A stretch of DNA of 64,000 bases from Pseudescherichia sp031998825 (GCF_031998825.1 NZ_DAMACX010000011.1:39902-103901); one strand, 5' to 3'. Counted from the stretch's first letter, positions 35,998 to 43,905 are shown. The notes: a model not told the origin generated them from the letters alone. Numbers and translations: made by a program.

Positions 35998-37446
35998 TTA
36001 TCTACTCCGGGAGATTGGGCGAATTGGTGCAGGCATTACTTTTTCTTTAACGATGCCAATATCGCCGTAGCGCTTGGCAAATCGCCGCATCATGTAGGCA
36101 TACCGCGTGGCGTCGAGGAGGTCATCACGGATCTTCACGATGCGCCCCTTGTCGTCACGATGATAGAAGTTGAATTCTTCGAACCAGTCACGCAGACCGG
36201 CGAATACTTTGAATCGGCCTGAACTCATCAGGTCGTGAAGCTCAAACAAACCGGCCTCAACTGACCTAGAGCCGTCGGGCCACTGTGCAGGCTCTGGAAG
36301 CATCAGGAATCCAGCATCGGCATAGTAGGACTTCTGCTGCAACCCACTGCCTTTCTCTGTCTGTAGGCCATCCTGAGGCCATGAGGTAGGCACACGATTA
36401 GCCCATGACTTAGTAGCGCCCCAGGCTTCAGCGGGTGAGGTCTTGCTGGCCTTCCATGCTTTGGTGACGTAGAAGGTCTCGCTGTCCATGTCGATAGCAA
36501 GTTGCACTCGGCTTTGAGGGTGATCCCATCCGAAGTCCATCCCATCGATAACCATGTAATGCTTGGGTATCGGGAATGGCTCGCAGGTGATACGGTCTTC
36601 GCTGAAGTCAAATATCCGCCCCTGCCCCAGCATTGGAATGCCCTTGGTTCGCATGTCGCGCTGATGAGGCGGATAAGACTCCAGAAGACTCCGTTTAGTC
36701 TCTTCAGTGAGGTGCGGGGCGTCATCCCAGCCAACGTTCATGCAGAATTGCGAGTCGGCTGGGTCGTCTAATAGCTTGATAACCAGTTCTGTGCGCCCGT
36801 TCTCCGGCGTGAACGTCAGGATGCCACGACCGCCGCGGCCTTTATCGCCTGTGGCGGTACGAGTCAGTACTTGCGGATAGATTGTCTGGTCCTCTGGCTC
36901 TTCATCGATGTGGAACCAGTCGATGTCATCACCCATCAGTGCGTGCTGCCCCTGAGTGTATGACCAGAACTGCACCTTACTGAGGTCACCGCTGCTATGC
37001 CGGATATAAGCTGAGCGTACAGCGTTTGGCGTGCCGGTCATTGGCTCAGTCGATACAATGCGATCTGCCGGTATAAGCCCGCCGCTGAACTCACCGTTTA
37101 CCTTCTTGCCGAGAATGGCAGCCTGAAGCAGGTCTCGGCACTTCTCCCCAGAATATCCAAGGCACCACATCAGCGGTGCATGGTCGAACCTGTGGCCTTC
37201 CCAGCCTTCAGGGTACTCCCCCAACAAATGGATGGCGTCGATGTAAGTTGCCGTATCAGTCTTGCCAACACGGTTAGCGGCGATGAGTGCGCATTGCCTG
37301 AAATCTGCGGTCTTAGATATGAATTTGCGCTGCCAGGCATAACGAGTCTCAAAATAATTCCGGTACCGGTACACATCTGCACGGCGGGCTTTCTCTTCCA
37401 GCAGGCGGATTAACTCAAGCTTCTCCTCGCGCTTCAGATTGTGCAT
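35998..37446 (-). CDS. 2: Terminase large subunit
   Basis: 482-residue headful packaging ATPase-nuclease. Walker A is in AANRVGKTDTATYID (~52-60), Walker B in DWFHIDEEPEDQT (~178), the coupling motif in ILTFTPENG, and the RNase-H-type nuclease starts at VIDGMDFGWDHPQ. It lies one base upstream of the portal gene. It appears to belong to the Sf6/HK620-like branch rather than P22 gp2, hence a mosaic packaging module (inference). Confidence 0.93.
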   Translation of the reverse strand: MHNLKREEKLELIRLLEEKARRADVYRYRNYFETRYAWQRKFISKTADFRQCALIAANRVGKTDTATYIDAIHLLGEYPEGWEGHRFDHAPLMWCLGYSGEKCRDLLQAAILGKKVNGEFSGGLIPADRIVSTEPMTGTPNAVRSAYIRHSSGDLSKVQFWSYTQGQHALMGDDIDWFHIDEEPEDQTIYPQVLTRTATGDKGRGGRGILTFTPENGRTELVIKLLDDPADSQFCMNVGWDDAPHLTEETKRSLLESYPPHQRDMRTKGIPMLGQGRIFDFSEDRITCEPFPIPKHYMVIDGMDFGWDHPQSRVQLAIDMDSETFYVTKAWKASKTSPAEAWGATKSWANRVPTSWPQDGLQTEKGSGLQQKSYYADAGFLMLPEPAQWPDGSRSVEAGLFELHDLMSSGRFKVFAGLRDWFEEFNFYHRDDKGRIVKIRDDLLDATRYAYMMRRFAKRYGDIGIVKEKVMPAPIRPISRSR

Positions 37447-37912
37447 TTACAAGCCTCGCGAGTTTTGCATTAAGTTCTTCGTCAGACATTGTCTCGATGC
37501 TACCTGAGTGCTCTACCTTGTCAGTGAACAACTTCAGATGCTTGCCAAGCAGTTCGTAGCCCTTCAGCGCTGCGTTGGCATCGTATTTGTAGACTGGCGA
37601 CATAATTCCATCGGGTGTTTCAACCATCACTGGCTCACCCTTTTTGTCGTAAACCATTTCAGCCTGCTCGCACCGACGGATGTTTTTAATCACCCCTTCA
37701 ATTACAAACTCTGCGCTGAGGCCTACAGCGGCGTTACGCTCTTTTGCTAATTCAGTGATTCTTGCCCGCAAGTGCGGTTTAGTCAGGTTTTCGTGACCAA
37801 TCGACTTGGCAGACTTCTCGCTATAGCCTGAGCGTATCGCCGCTTGTGTTGCATTCAGATCAATCACGTACTCCTGACAGAATCGCTCTTGTTGTTCGTT
37901 GAGTTCAGCCAT
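37415..37912 (-). CDS. Terminase small subunit
   Basis: 165 residues of the Terminase_2 type: N-terminal DNA-binding helix-turn-helix (EQQERFCQEYVIDLNATQAA, SGYSEKSAKSIGHENLTKP), central oligomerisation helices and acidic C-terminus. Recognises the pac site, which normally lies within this gene. Overlaps the large subunit start by 32 bases. Confidence 0.92.
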   Translation of the reverse strand: MAELNEQQERFCQEYVIDLNATQAAIRSGYSEKSAKSIGHENLTKPHLRARITELAKERNAAVGLSAEFVIEGVIKNIRRCEQAEMVYDKKGEPVMVETPDGIMSPVYKYDANAALKGYELLGKHLKLFTDKVEHSGSIETMSDEELNAKLARLVNAQSEARGEA

Positions 37913-37924
37913 CAGGTTTCTCTC

Positions 37925-38167
37925 TTACTCAAACAGCGGCAGAGCTTCTTTCATGCCCTGTAGCGCTTTGGTTGTGCGGGATACTGCAGTGGGTTCGCTT
38001 TGTGCCAGGGTGTACTGGCGCTTGAATAGCTCAAGCTTCAGCGGGTCATCTGCGATATCGTCGATTGCCTTCTTGGCTGCAGCAGTGTCGTATTGAACAA
38101 GTGACAGGATTTCGAGTCGCAATTGCTGCTGTGAGGTCAGATCGGTTTGTGCGGTTACATCGGACAT
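37925..38167 (-). CDS. Small protein upstream of terminase
   Basis: 80 residues from ATG 38167, which follows AAAGGAG; an in-frame ATG at 38185 with AAGGGG is an alternative. Helical, no known domain (TSQQQLRLEILSLVQYDTAA). It is the first small gene of the packaging operon, in the place where P22 relatives carry an unassigned gene. Confidence 0.7.
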   Translation of the reverse strand: MSDVTAQTDLTSQQQLRLEILSLVQYDTAAAKKAIDDIADDPLKLELFKRQYTLAQSEPTAVSRTTKALQGMKEALPLFE

Positions 38168-38217
38168 GGTGGTCTCCTTTGTCATTATCGAGCACCCCTT
38201 GAGATGCTCTGTAATGA

Positions 38218-38484
38218 TCACTTCAGCAGTGAGTACTCTTTGGTGAAGTCTTTCGCTTCGACGTAGTACGGCTGACCATCAACCGACTCGACGTAGTACC
38301 CGCCTTCTTTCGGCTTGTTCTGGCTCATGAACTCAGCAGATACCTGAAACTGCGGGTAGGACTCGTCTTCCGGCGTGAGGTATGCAGCGCCGTCCGGATC
38401 CTGATGGATTTCTTTAATCTTCAGGGCGCGGACTTGATGATCTTTGCCTTTGTACAGCGGCAACTGGTGACGTTTGATTGACAT
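38218..38484 (-). CDS. Conserved small phage protein between lysis and packaging genes
   Basis: 88 residues from ATG 38484 with AAGAGG upstream. Sequence KRHQLPLYKGKDHQVRALKI and EGGYYVESVDGQPYYVEAKD suggests a compact beta-rich protein. Function unknown. The longer upstream frame crosses the preceding gene and is not supported. Confidence 0.75.
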   Translation of the reverse strand: MSIKRHQLPLYKGKDHQVRALKIKEIHQDPDGAAYLTPEDESYPQFQVSAEFMSQNKPKEGGYYVESVDGQPYYVEAKDFTKEYSLLK

Positions 38485-38495
38485 TATTTTTCCTC

Positions 38496-38597
38496 TTAGC
38501 TTCCGATAACGAACATGCTGAAAGTGGTGTTTGCCGGTGCGTCTGCGTAAGGGCTTCCGTTTAATAACAGCTTGCCTACCGCTTGCAGTTTTATCAC
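38496..38597 (-). CDS. Very short coupled ORF (33 aa)
   Basis: GTG at 38597 overlaps the TGA of the preceding gene and opens MIKLQAVGKLLLNGSPYADA followed by PANTTFSMFVIGS. The stop lies next to the ribosome site of the following gene, so it fills the gap exactly. Translation by coupling is an inference. Confidence 0.4.
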   Translation of the reverse strand: MIKLQAVGKLLLNGSPYADAPANTTFSMFVIGS

Positions 38598-38788
38598 TGA
38601 AAAAGGCTGGCGATGGTGACCGCAGGCAACGCAAACAGGCATAGCACTACAGCCCACTTCGCCATAAAGTGTGCAGCCATTAGCGCACGGTCTTTTGCCG
38701 TTACTTTAGGCAGGGTATGATTGAGAACGTCATCCCGGATTATCGACATGCCGTACAGCAGCGTAATCTCTCGCTCTCTTTTACTCAT
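38594..38788 (-). CDS. Small single-helix membrane protein after Rz1
   Basis: 64 residues; starts with ATGA overlapping the Rz1 stop. Charged N-terminal half and one C-terminal hydrophobic helix (FMAKWAVVLCLFALPAVTIA). May be an accessory lysis or superinfection protein; unknown. Confidence 0.6.
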   Translation of the reverse strand: MSKREREITLLYGMSIIRDDVLNHTLPKVTAKDRALMAAHFMAKWAVVLCLFALPAVTIASLFQ

Positions 38789-39078
38789 TTCTGAGCCCTC
38801 AGCCTTTCCTCCTCGATGATCCTGATAGAGGTTATCTTCCCGTTGCAGTCATCAAGAGCGTCCAAAAGCTTAGAGTTAAGGATTACGCTGTCACCGAATG
38901 TCATCCCCTGCGGCACTTCAGGAGTGAAGCAGTCACTTAGCAGGCTTGTCGGTATTGGAGCCTGTAGAGACTTCACCATTTCGTACTCTGTCTGCTTGCT
39001 GGCGCAGGCCGTCAACGACAGAATCAGGCACAGGGATGATGCTGCACTGATTATTTTTGAGTGCCTGCTTAATCTCAT
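38785..39078 (-). CDS. Rz1: Outer-membrane spanin Rz1
   Basis: 97-residue lipoprotein from ATG 39078 with lipobox LSLTAC (Cys ~25). Its N-terminal half is encoded inside Rz in another frame (overlap 38933-39078), then continues beyond it. Longer than lambda Rz1 and not especially Pro-rich. With Rz it fuses the two membranes in the last lysis step. Confidence 0.82.
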   Translation of the reverse strand: MRLSRHSKIISAASSLCLILSLTACASKQTEYEMVKSLQAPIPTSLLSDCFTPEVPQGMTFGDSVILNSKLLDALDDCNGKITSIRIIEEERLRAQK

Positions 39079-39370
39079 CCTGAAGCCTCTGGTTTTTCTG
39101 TTCGGCCAGATTGCGACGAAGCCTTTCGTCTTCTGCGATCTGATTAGTGCGCTCAAGCGCCTTAGTGAAGTTTGCGAAGGTGTTGGCAAAGTCATCATTC
39201 TTGCTGCGCAGGTTTTCAATCCTGTCAGCCTTGGCTTTGTCTTCCTTCACAAGCCCTTCGTTCACAAGCCGAAGTTGCTGATTTGTGTTGTAAAGGCTGT
39301 AAAGGAAAAAGCAGATGATTACCGCGAAGAGTATCGGGATGTAGTTCCTGAGCATTGAGAGGCTTAACAT
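38933..39370 (-). CDS. Rz: Inner-membrane spanin Rz
   Basis: 145 residues: N-terminal signal-anchor helix (YIPILFAVIICFFLYSLY) and a long periplasmic coiled coil (~30-110), ending in a short tail. Classic type II i-spanin. Its start overlaps the endolysin stop. Confidence 0.88.
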   Translation of the reverse strand: MLSLSMLRNYIPILFAVIICFFLYSLYNTNQQLRLVNEGLVKEDKAKADRIENLRSKNDDFANTFANFTKALERTNQIAEDERLRRNLAEQKNQRLQDEIKQALKNNQCSIIPVPDSVVDGLRQQADRVRNGEVSTGSNTDKPAK

Positions 39371-39990
39371 AAAACTCCCTCCGCAACTTTTAGTCGCGCC
39401 CGGCGGTCATCAATACCGTTCAGGCCACCGTTGATTGCCTTTGTCAGTCCGTTGAAGTCACCGTTATCTGCAAAGCGGTTCAGGTTGTTGGCCTTCCAGA
39501 ACCATCCTGCGGATCGAGCTGCATTTCGAGGGTCAAGGAGCAGGTCAGGATTATTGACCAGTTCCAGCCCAAGTGCCTTTCCACATTCTTCGTAATTCGC
39601 CTTAAACGTTACCTGCTTCAGCCCGCGGCCACGGTATTTCCAGCCGTCACCATTCAGGTTGTTGCCATAACGCCCACCGTAAACAAGGTTTGCTATTGCC
39701 GCCTGCCGTGCCGCTGACAGCGCTGGCTCTCCTGGCTTGCGACCTAACTGCTGTCTTTGGGCTGCCGTTAGTCGGTTGCCGAAGATAGTCAGACCTTCAA
39801 CTGAATAGTTCAGAGATTCCTGAACTGAGCGAAAGCCACCTGATTCAGTCCCGATCTGGGCAATGAAGGCAGCCTGCCGCTTTGGCGTGCTAATGCCAAA
39901 TTCTTGCATCGTCGCAACGATGTGGGAGTACCACTTATCAGCCAGGATGGCGCTTACCCCGGCCGCCTTCATGAATTGTTCTTTAGTCAT
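39364..39990 (-). CDS. Endolysin, glycoside hydrolase 19 type
   Basis: 208 residues of the chitinase-like GH19 lysin family. The catalytic acid is in IGTESGGFRSVQESLNYS (Glu ~48-50), then YGGRYGNN, KYRGRGLKQVTFKANYEECG and the TKAINGGLNGIDDR C-terminal motif. No signal peptide, so release depends on the holin. It degrades peptidoglycan. P22 itself uses a different (T4-lysozyme type) gp19, so the module is exchanged. Confidence 0.92.
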   Translation of the reverse strand: MTKEQFMKAAGVSAILADKWYSHIVATMQEFGISTPKRQAAFIAQIGTESGGFRSVQESLNYSVEGLTIFGNRLTAAQRQQLGRKPGEPALSAARQAAIANLVYGGRYGNNLNGDGWKYRGRGLKQVTFKANYEECGKALGLELVNNPDLLLDPRNAARSAGWFWKANNLNRFADNGDFNGLTKAINGGLNGIDDRRARLKVAEGVLC

Positions 39991-40312
39991 TAGCTTCCTC
40001 CTTCCCGGAAACTTTGCTTAAGAAGCGCTTTTCAAGAGACTTGATGAAGGAGGAGCCGGCCCAACCAGCAAGCCCACACGTAGCGCCCATAACTTCAGGA
40101 GGCCAGCTGTAGTGCACTGCAATTAAAGCCATAGTCAATCCGGCGAATATCGACACGATTAGCTGAAGGCACAATGTCCGCCAGCTGAACACCTCGCCGC
40201 CAAGAACTTTAAATGAGTAGCTTGCTATTGCGCCGATGATCGTCATGCCGAAAGCGATTAGGATCGACCAGAAGTTCGGATCGCTTTTGTATGGCATCTT
40301 GTTCATTTCCAC
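39983..40312 (-). CDS. Holin
   Basis: 109 residues with three hydrophobic segments (FWSILIAFGMTIIGAIASYS, LCLQLIVSIFAGLTMALIAV, VMGATCGLAGWAGSSFI) and a basic C-terminus. Overlaps the endolysin start by 8 bases. It has two possible starts (MEMNKMPYK: ATG 40312 and the in-frame ATGs 6 and 15 bases later), reminiscent of a holin/antiholin dual start, not proven. Confidence 0.85.
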   Translation of the reverse strand: MEMNKMPYKSDPNFWSILIAFGMTIIGAIASYSFKVLGGEVFSWRTLCLQLIVSIFAGLTMALIAVHYSWPPEVMGATCGLAGWAGSSFIKSLEKRFLSKVSGKEEAND

Positions 40313-40728
40313 CCCCAGAGAGGGGATTTGTTCATATTTAGGAATACAGGTAATTGAGAGCTGAACAAATCCGATTTAAGGTCACCGTGTCTGATCAGAC
40401 GGTGTGGGCCTTCGGTCTTTGTTCGTGAGTCAAACCATGAGCAAGATGGCAGGAATCTGTTAGCGCAGATTCTTGCCGCCCATATTCACGAGCCCGCCTA
40501 GTGCGGGCTTTGTGCTTTCTGGCGCTGAGAGATCAACGCTTATGAATAAAAAAGCCAGTGGCGAAACTGGAAATGTGAGGGGTCGAAGTGGGCTCTACGG
40601 CCTATCCCAGTTGGCGGGATTTGTTGCAATAAAAAAGCCCCGGCATTTAACCGAGGCTTTATTGATTCAAAATGTCATGTCACACACAAGAATGGCAACA
40701 TATACGATTTATTCTGCTCATTTGTTCA
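40313..40728 (-). promoter_or_regulatory. Late-operon leader between Q and holin, no gene
   Basis: This 416-bp gap should hold the late promoter pR' and the Q-responsive leader. Visible structures: a 10-bp perfect inverted repeat GATTTGTTCA/TGAACAAATC (40325-40334 and 40362-40371); a GTCTGATCAGAC palindrome (40389-40400); a 12-bp stem at 40448-40478 with one G-U pair; a 7-bp stem AGCCCGC/GCGGGCT (40491-40509); and the terminator at 40631. Candidate promoter elements upstream of the terminator are weak, so I do not fix pR'. Confidence 0.55.
40631..40660 (-). terminator. tR'-like terminator in front of the late genes
   Basis: On the minus strand, a 10-bp stem (AAAGCCTCGG / CCGGGGCTTT, one G-U) with a 7-nt loop runs into six T residues. 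It lies ~70 bases after the antiterminator gene and before lysis genes, as lambda tR'; Q-type antitermination would read through it. Confidence 0.8.
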
Positions 40729-41226
40729 TTAAAAAGCAAGCTCGTTAACAACATTTTTTGCGATTTTCTTCGCATTATCGCGAACGATGAACGCTTTTTG
40801 CATTGGTTGGTGCAGGCAGAATAGCGCGGCGTTGAGTGTGTCTTTCACTTCACGCCTTATGGTTGAGATGCTGGGTTTCTTATACTGGTTGCCTCCGCGC
40901 GTCTTCATCAGACGAGGACAGGCGATTGCGTGCTGCCATGAGGCGATCCGGATTTCGCTGGACTGGTACACGTAATACGCCAGCAACATCTTGTAGGCGT
41001 TTTCGTCAATGGCCTTCAGGTGAGACCCAATAACCTGGCTTATCAGCATGCCGTCATCGTCGCTGCATACAGGGCGGTTTGTCTGCTGTGGCTCAACGGT
41101 AGCCATAAATTTTGCAATCATGTTGATCATCGACTTATCGATGCGTCCGGTCTGAACCCATGCCCCCCACAATTGGAGCCAGCCATCAATCCAGCGATAT
41201 TGCTCTGCGGTTAACTCAATTTTCAT
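40729..41226 (-). CDS. Q: Late gene antiterminator, Q-like (DUF1133 type)
   Basis: 165 residues. The WIDGWLQLWGAWVQTGRI head and the KKPSISTIRREVKDTLNAAL helix-turn-helix-like segment match small phage proteins placed between nin genes and the late promoter, taken as Q equivalents. Role inferred from position: modifies RNA polymerase at pR' so lysis and structural genes are read. Its ATG overlaps the stop of the preceding short gene (ATGA). Confidence 0.65.
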   Translation of the reverse strand: MKIELTAEQYRWIDGWLQLWGAWVQTGRIDKSMINMIAKFMATVEPQQTNRPVCSDDDGMLISQVIGSHLKAIDENAYKMLLAYYVYQSSEIRIASWQHAIACPRLMKTRGGNQYKKPSISTIRREVKDTLNAALFCLHQPMQKAFIVRDNAKKIAKNVVNELAF

Positions 41227-41381
41227 GCTGGGATCTCCTGCTTTTTCTTTCTCTCTGCCTTTCGGCGCTCACTGTTGCGGATAATCTGCTGTGCTGTGCC
41301 ACCCGGGCCGCGTCTGTTGATGTCGAATCCGGTGCGTAGGATGGATTCACGCTGGTAGCGCTCGATTTCGGATCGGTTCAT
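41223..41381 (-). CDS. 52-residue basic protein in the nin region
   Basis: ATG 41381 overlaps the preceding stop and its own TGA overlaps the Q-like start, both as ATGA. Product begins MNRSEIERYQRESILRTGFD and ends in a lysine-rich helix (ERRKAERKKKQEIPA). Perfect coupling on both sides makes it real; function unknown. Confidence 0.65.
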   Translation of the reverse strand: MNRSEIERYQRESILRTGFDINRRGPGGTAQQIIRNSERRKAERKKKQEIPA

Positions 41382-41473
41382 TGCGCCACCCTCCGGCTAT
41401 ACAGGAAGTCGCCAATAGCCAGCGCGGCGATGAGAGCCACGTAGCCGATGCAGTAAATGGTTTCGATGCTCAT
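41378..41473 (-). CDS. 31-residue membrane peptide in the nin region
   Basis: MSIETIYCIGYVALIAALAI then GDFLYSRRVAQ: one hydrophobic helix with a basic tail. Starts with an ATGA overlap on the HNH gene stop and ends with one on the next gene. Confidence 0.6.
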   Translation of the reverse strand: MSIETIYCIGYVALIAALAIGDFLYSRRVAQ

Positions 41474-41931
41474 GCGGCCTCTCCCATTCGCAAGGTTATG
41501 CTCTGCTGATACCAGTCAGGTGCGGTGAACTCGATGCGGCCAAGCATTCCGGTGATGCGGAGAGCTTTCAGCCTTGCCAGTTCCTGCTTGTAGTGCTGGT
41601 ACATCTCCTCTTTCTGCCACGGCTTAATCTTCATCGGGTGCAGCGCGGCGCGGGCCACCTGCTCAACAGTCATAGCACCGTATTCATACTCAGCGTGGCG
41701 GGCGAACTGGATCGGCTCCTCACCTAAACGACGATGACAGCCAACACAGTGGGCCAGCGCGTTGAGGGGGTGCCAGCGGGTAGAGGTGTGGCGGCGACCG
41801 TTGATATGTGAGCAATGGAGTGATGCGCGGTTTGTGCTGAAATCACGACCGCAACTTTCACAGCACCAGTTAGCGCGTTCGCGAACCAGCTCAGAAAAAA
41901 TGGAGTCGTGTTTATCTCTTTTGAGTGCCAT
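41470..41931 (-). CDS. HNH-type nuclease in NinG/Rap position
   Basis: 153 residues with two zinc-binding cysteine pairs, CESCGRDF and CVGCHRRLG, framing HCSHINGRRHTSTRWHPLNA, a treble-clef HNH arrangement. The C-terminal helix YQHYKQELARLKALR recalls the NinG tail. NinG/Rap resolves recombination intermediates; this may be a functional analogue, placed directly after NinB. Specific substrate unknown. Confidence 0.7.
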   Translation of the reverse strand: MALKRDKHDSIFSELVRERANWCCESCGRDFSTNRASLHCSHINGRRHTSTRWHPLNALAHCVGCHRRLGEEPIQFARHAEYEYGAMTVEQVARAALHPMKIKPWQKEEMYQHYKQELARLKALRITGMLGRIEFTAPDWYQQSITLRMGEAA

Positions 41932-41940
41932 GAGCTTTCC

Positions 41941-42396
41941 TTACTGGTCTTGTTTTTCGCGCAGCACCTGGAATTCGCTGCTTTGAGGGATGGTCAGGAC
42001 GAGACCGAATTGCGCACACCACCGCTCCACCTGGCACATGAAGTGGTGCATATCGCCGGTATCAAGATCGGAGGTGTGGCGGAGTTGGCGTTCTACCGTT
42101 TTCTCCCCGGTAGTGAAGTCGGTGTATTCAACGTCTTCGTACCCGAGAAAGGTCTTTTTTAGGTTTCGCTTTACCCATTCCTTGGTGGCGTCAGTGCGGC
42201 CGGAAGCGATCAGGTATGCACTGATCTCCTCGTACCAAACGTGGCTAAGGCTATTTTGAGAAAGACTGCGTTTCTCACGCCAAGGCTTGAGTTGAAGTCG
42301 GAAACATTGACCGTCGTTCAGGAGTGGGTGTAGATGCTGGGTTATAGCATTCAGGTTGCCACGATGTAGCTTGATGCCGTCTTTCGGGAGATTCAT
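41941..42396 (-). CDS. ninB: NinB family recombination protein
   Basis: 151 residues with the NinB/Orf pattern: KPWREKRSLSQNSLSHVWYE, TDATKEWVKRNLKKTFLGYE and a C-terminal FMCQVERWCAQFGLVLTIPQ. Lambda NinB (Orf) binds ssDNA and SSB and can substitute for RecFOR mediator functions; consistent with the Erf and SSB encoded in the early operon. Confidence 0.92.
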   Translation of the reverse strand: MNLPKDGIKLHRGNLNAITQHLHPLLNDGQCFRLQLKPWREKRSLSQNSLSHVWYEEISAYLIASGRTDATKEWVKRNLKKTFLGYEDVEYTDFTTGEKTVERQLRHTSDLDTGDMHHFMCQVERWCAQFGLVLTIPQSSEFQVLREKQDQ

Positions 42397-42806
42397 ACGC
42401 CACCCCCGAGAGGTAACGCAGAATGCAGAAAATCGCAGGTGACTTTCGTCATCTGTGACAGGAGAGATGTTGCGTTCAGTTGCGTCATAGATATGTTCTC
42501 ATCTATGACACACGAGCTATGGCTGTTCGGGCCGGAGGAGTTGTTCAGACTCCATGCACAAAGTTGTTCAGGCTCTGTGCATGGTAATTATAACCTATTT
42601 TCAGCACATCAGAAACAAAGAAGCCGAACGCATCTCTTCGATTTTGAAGGTATACGTCCGGCCTCAGTAATGCAAAGAATTCAGCACAATGTCCAACTCC
42701 CCAGTCCGACATTGATGCTAATAGTTGCAGACCCCTAATAGAGCCCTTGCTATGGCAACAAAACATTACCGTAGCAGTATAACCTATGCGGTGAAAATGC
42801 AGAAAC
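42397..42806. promoter_or_regulatory. Gene-free gap upstream of ninB with inverted repeats
   Basis: About 410 bp with no convincing gene on either strand. It carries GTCATAGAT/ATCTATGAC (42484-42492, 42501-42509) and CCATGCACA/TGTGCATGG (42552-42560, 42576-42584), plus TTGTTCAG twice (42541 and 42564). This may be a regulatory or rearranged stretch, possibly the remnant of lost genes. Confidence 0.45.
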
Positions 42807-42832
42807 TAAAAGGCCCCGAAGGGCCTGTTTTA
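42807..42832. terminator. Bidirectional terminator with CGAA loop
   Basis: A 6-bp stem AGGCCC/GGGCCT with a CGAA loop (UUCG on the minus strand), flanked by AAAA on the left and GTTTTA on the right. It follows the 88-residue gene on the minus strand by ~25 bases. Confidence 0.75.
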
Positions 42833-42854
42833 TGCTTTGCGCCTGGCTGGAGAT

Positions 42855-43121
42855 TTAGGCATCACGCACCTCAAGCTTCCATACTGCCTGTCCAATGCGG
42901 CTGCGGTACGTATCCTTGGACACTAACCCTTCTTTTGCCAGTTCAATAAGCACCTCACGGAGTTCCGCCGATTTCCACTCCTCATCCGGAAAGGCAGACT
43001 CCATCGCTAATCGCAGACTCCATGTGGCCATTGTGAAGGCGTATCGACCGCCTAGCACTTTTTCTTCCTGCGCAGCGCGTGCACGCATGACCTGCAAAAT
43101 CTTCTCTTTGACGTCCATCAC
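42855..43121 (-). CDS. Small early-right operon protein
   Basis: 88 residues, starting MMDVKEKILQVMRARAAQEE (either of two ATGs). Helical N-half and a C-terminal winged-helix-like stretch (LREVLIELAKEGLVSKDTYR). Overlaps the preceding gene by 4 bases. Unknown function, last gene before a terminator. Confidence 0.65.
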   Translation of the reverse strand: MMDVKEKILQVMRARAAQEEKVLGGRYAFTMATWSLRLAMESAFPDEEWKSAELREVLIELAKEGLVSKDTYRSRIGQAVWKLEVRDA

Positions 43122-43726
43122 TCACTCTCCTGCTTCGGTGCTGCGGCTAACATGGCTCTCCATCCGCTCGCGAGGTCAAAGCTACCTTCCCAAAAATCAA
43201 CCTCTTTCCATGCATTTGAATAATCGAATGCCTTACACATCTCAGTAGTAGGCTCAATAGGCACCAGTGCGTAACCATCCGGAATATCCGGATAGTTGAG
43301 TTGTTCGGTGTTACCGAACGACTGAGACTCGGCATACAGCGGCACATAGACAGCAGTATCGGTGGCTGCATCTGGTTGCTGCTCCAGAGTGAAACACGCT
43401 CCTGAGAAACGGTTCATGTAAAGCACAGGCCCTGCGGTGACTGCCGGCGCTGGTGACGTGGCGTAGAGCGCGTGTTTTATGATGGATGGTCCAACATTGC
43501 AGTAATCTACCCAATAATCTGCCTGAGACTCTTCTTTGTGAAGCCGCGGGAAACTGGCATCACCTTCCCGGGTAGTCATCCACGCTACAGGCTCCTGCTT
43601 ATCCCGCTCCCGGCGCTCCAGCAGTTCGGCGGCCATTTCGTGCAATATAGCGACATCAGCAACGCCCAGCGAATAACCTGGTTTCAAGTCAGTTACTGCG
43701 GTTATGTTTTCTTTGCTCAGTGTCAT
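43118..43726 (-). CDS. Phage hypothetical, accessory early gene
   Basis: 202 residues of the modular accessory type common in lambdoid and Salmonella phages: an N-terminal helical AILHEMAAELLERRERDK unit, a central variable stretch and a C-terminal block (IPDGYALVPIEPTTEMCKAF, ending WRAMLAAAPK). Function unknown. Confidence 0.7.
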   Translation of the reverse strand: MTLSKENITAVTDLKPGYSLGVADVAILHEMAAELLERRERDKQEPVAWMTTREGDASFPRLHKEESQADYWVDYCNVGPSIIKHALYATSPAPAVTAGPVLYMNRFSGACFTLEQQPDAATDTAVYVPLYAESQSFGNTEQLNYPDIPDGYALVPIEPTTEMCKAFDYSNAWKEVDFWEGSFDLASGWRAMLAAAPKQESE

Positions 43727-43905
43727 GGGTTAGTCCTCCTTCCAATTTCTGCGCAGATAAGCCCTGCTAAAAACATGCTCACATGACCGGAAAACAAAGC
43801 CCAATCTGGAACATCAAGGTCAGCCAATGCCATTGAAACAGGGGTGCTTACTAAACCGATAAGTACGATTACGAGAAAAATAACCAGGCGATCGGACATA
43901 CTCAC
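43723..43905 (-). CDS. Small two-helix membrane protein
   Basis: 60 residues with two hydrophobic helices (LVIFLVIVLIGLVSTPVSMA, ALFSGHVSMFLAGLICAEIG). ATGA overlaps with both neighbours support translation. Unknown function. Confidence 0.65.
   Translation of the reverse strand: MSMSDRLVIFLVIVLIGLVSTPVSMALADLDVPDWALFSGHVSMFLAGLICAEIGRRTNP

Noticed and set aside
38816..39358. Long plus-strand frame opposite Rz/Rz1
   Set aside because: Mirror of two well-supported overlapping spanin genes; no start signal.
40473..40748. 91-codon plus-strand frame in the late leader
   Set aside because: Crosses the tR'-like terminator and hairpins, has no good ribosome site and opposes the late operon.
42439..42766. 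Open frames on both strands in the gap upstream of ninB
   Set aside because: Composition unlike phage neighbours, no ribosome sites, and inverted repeats lie within them.
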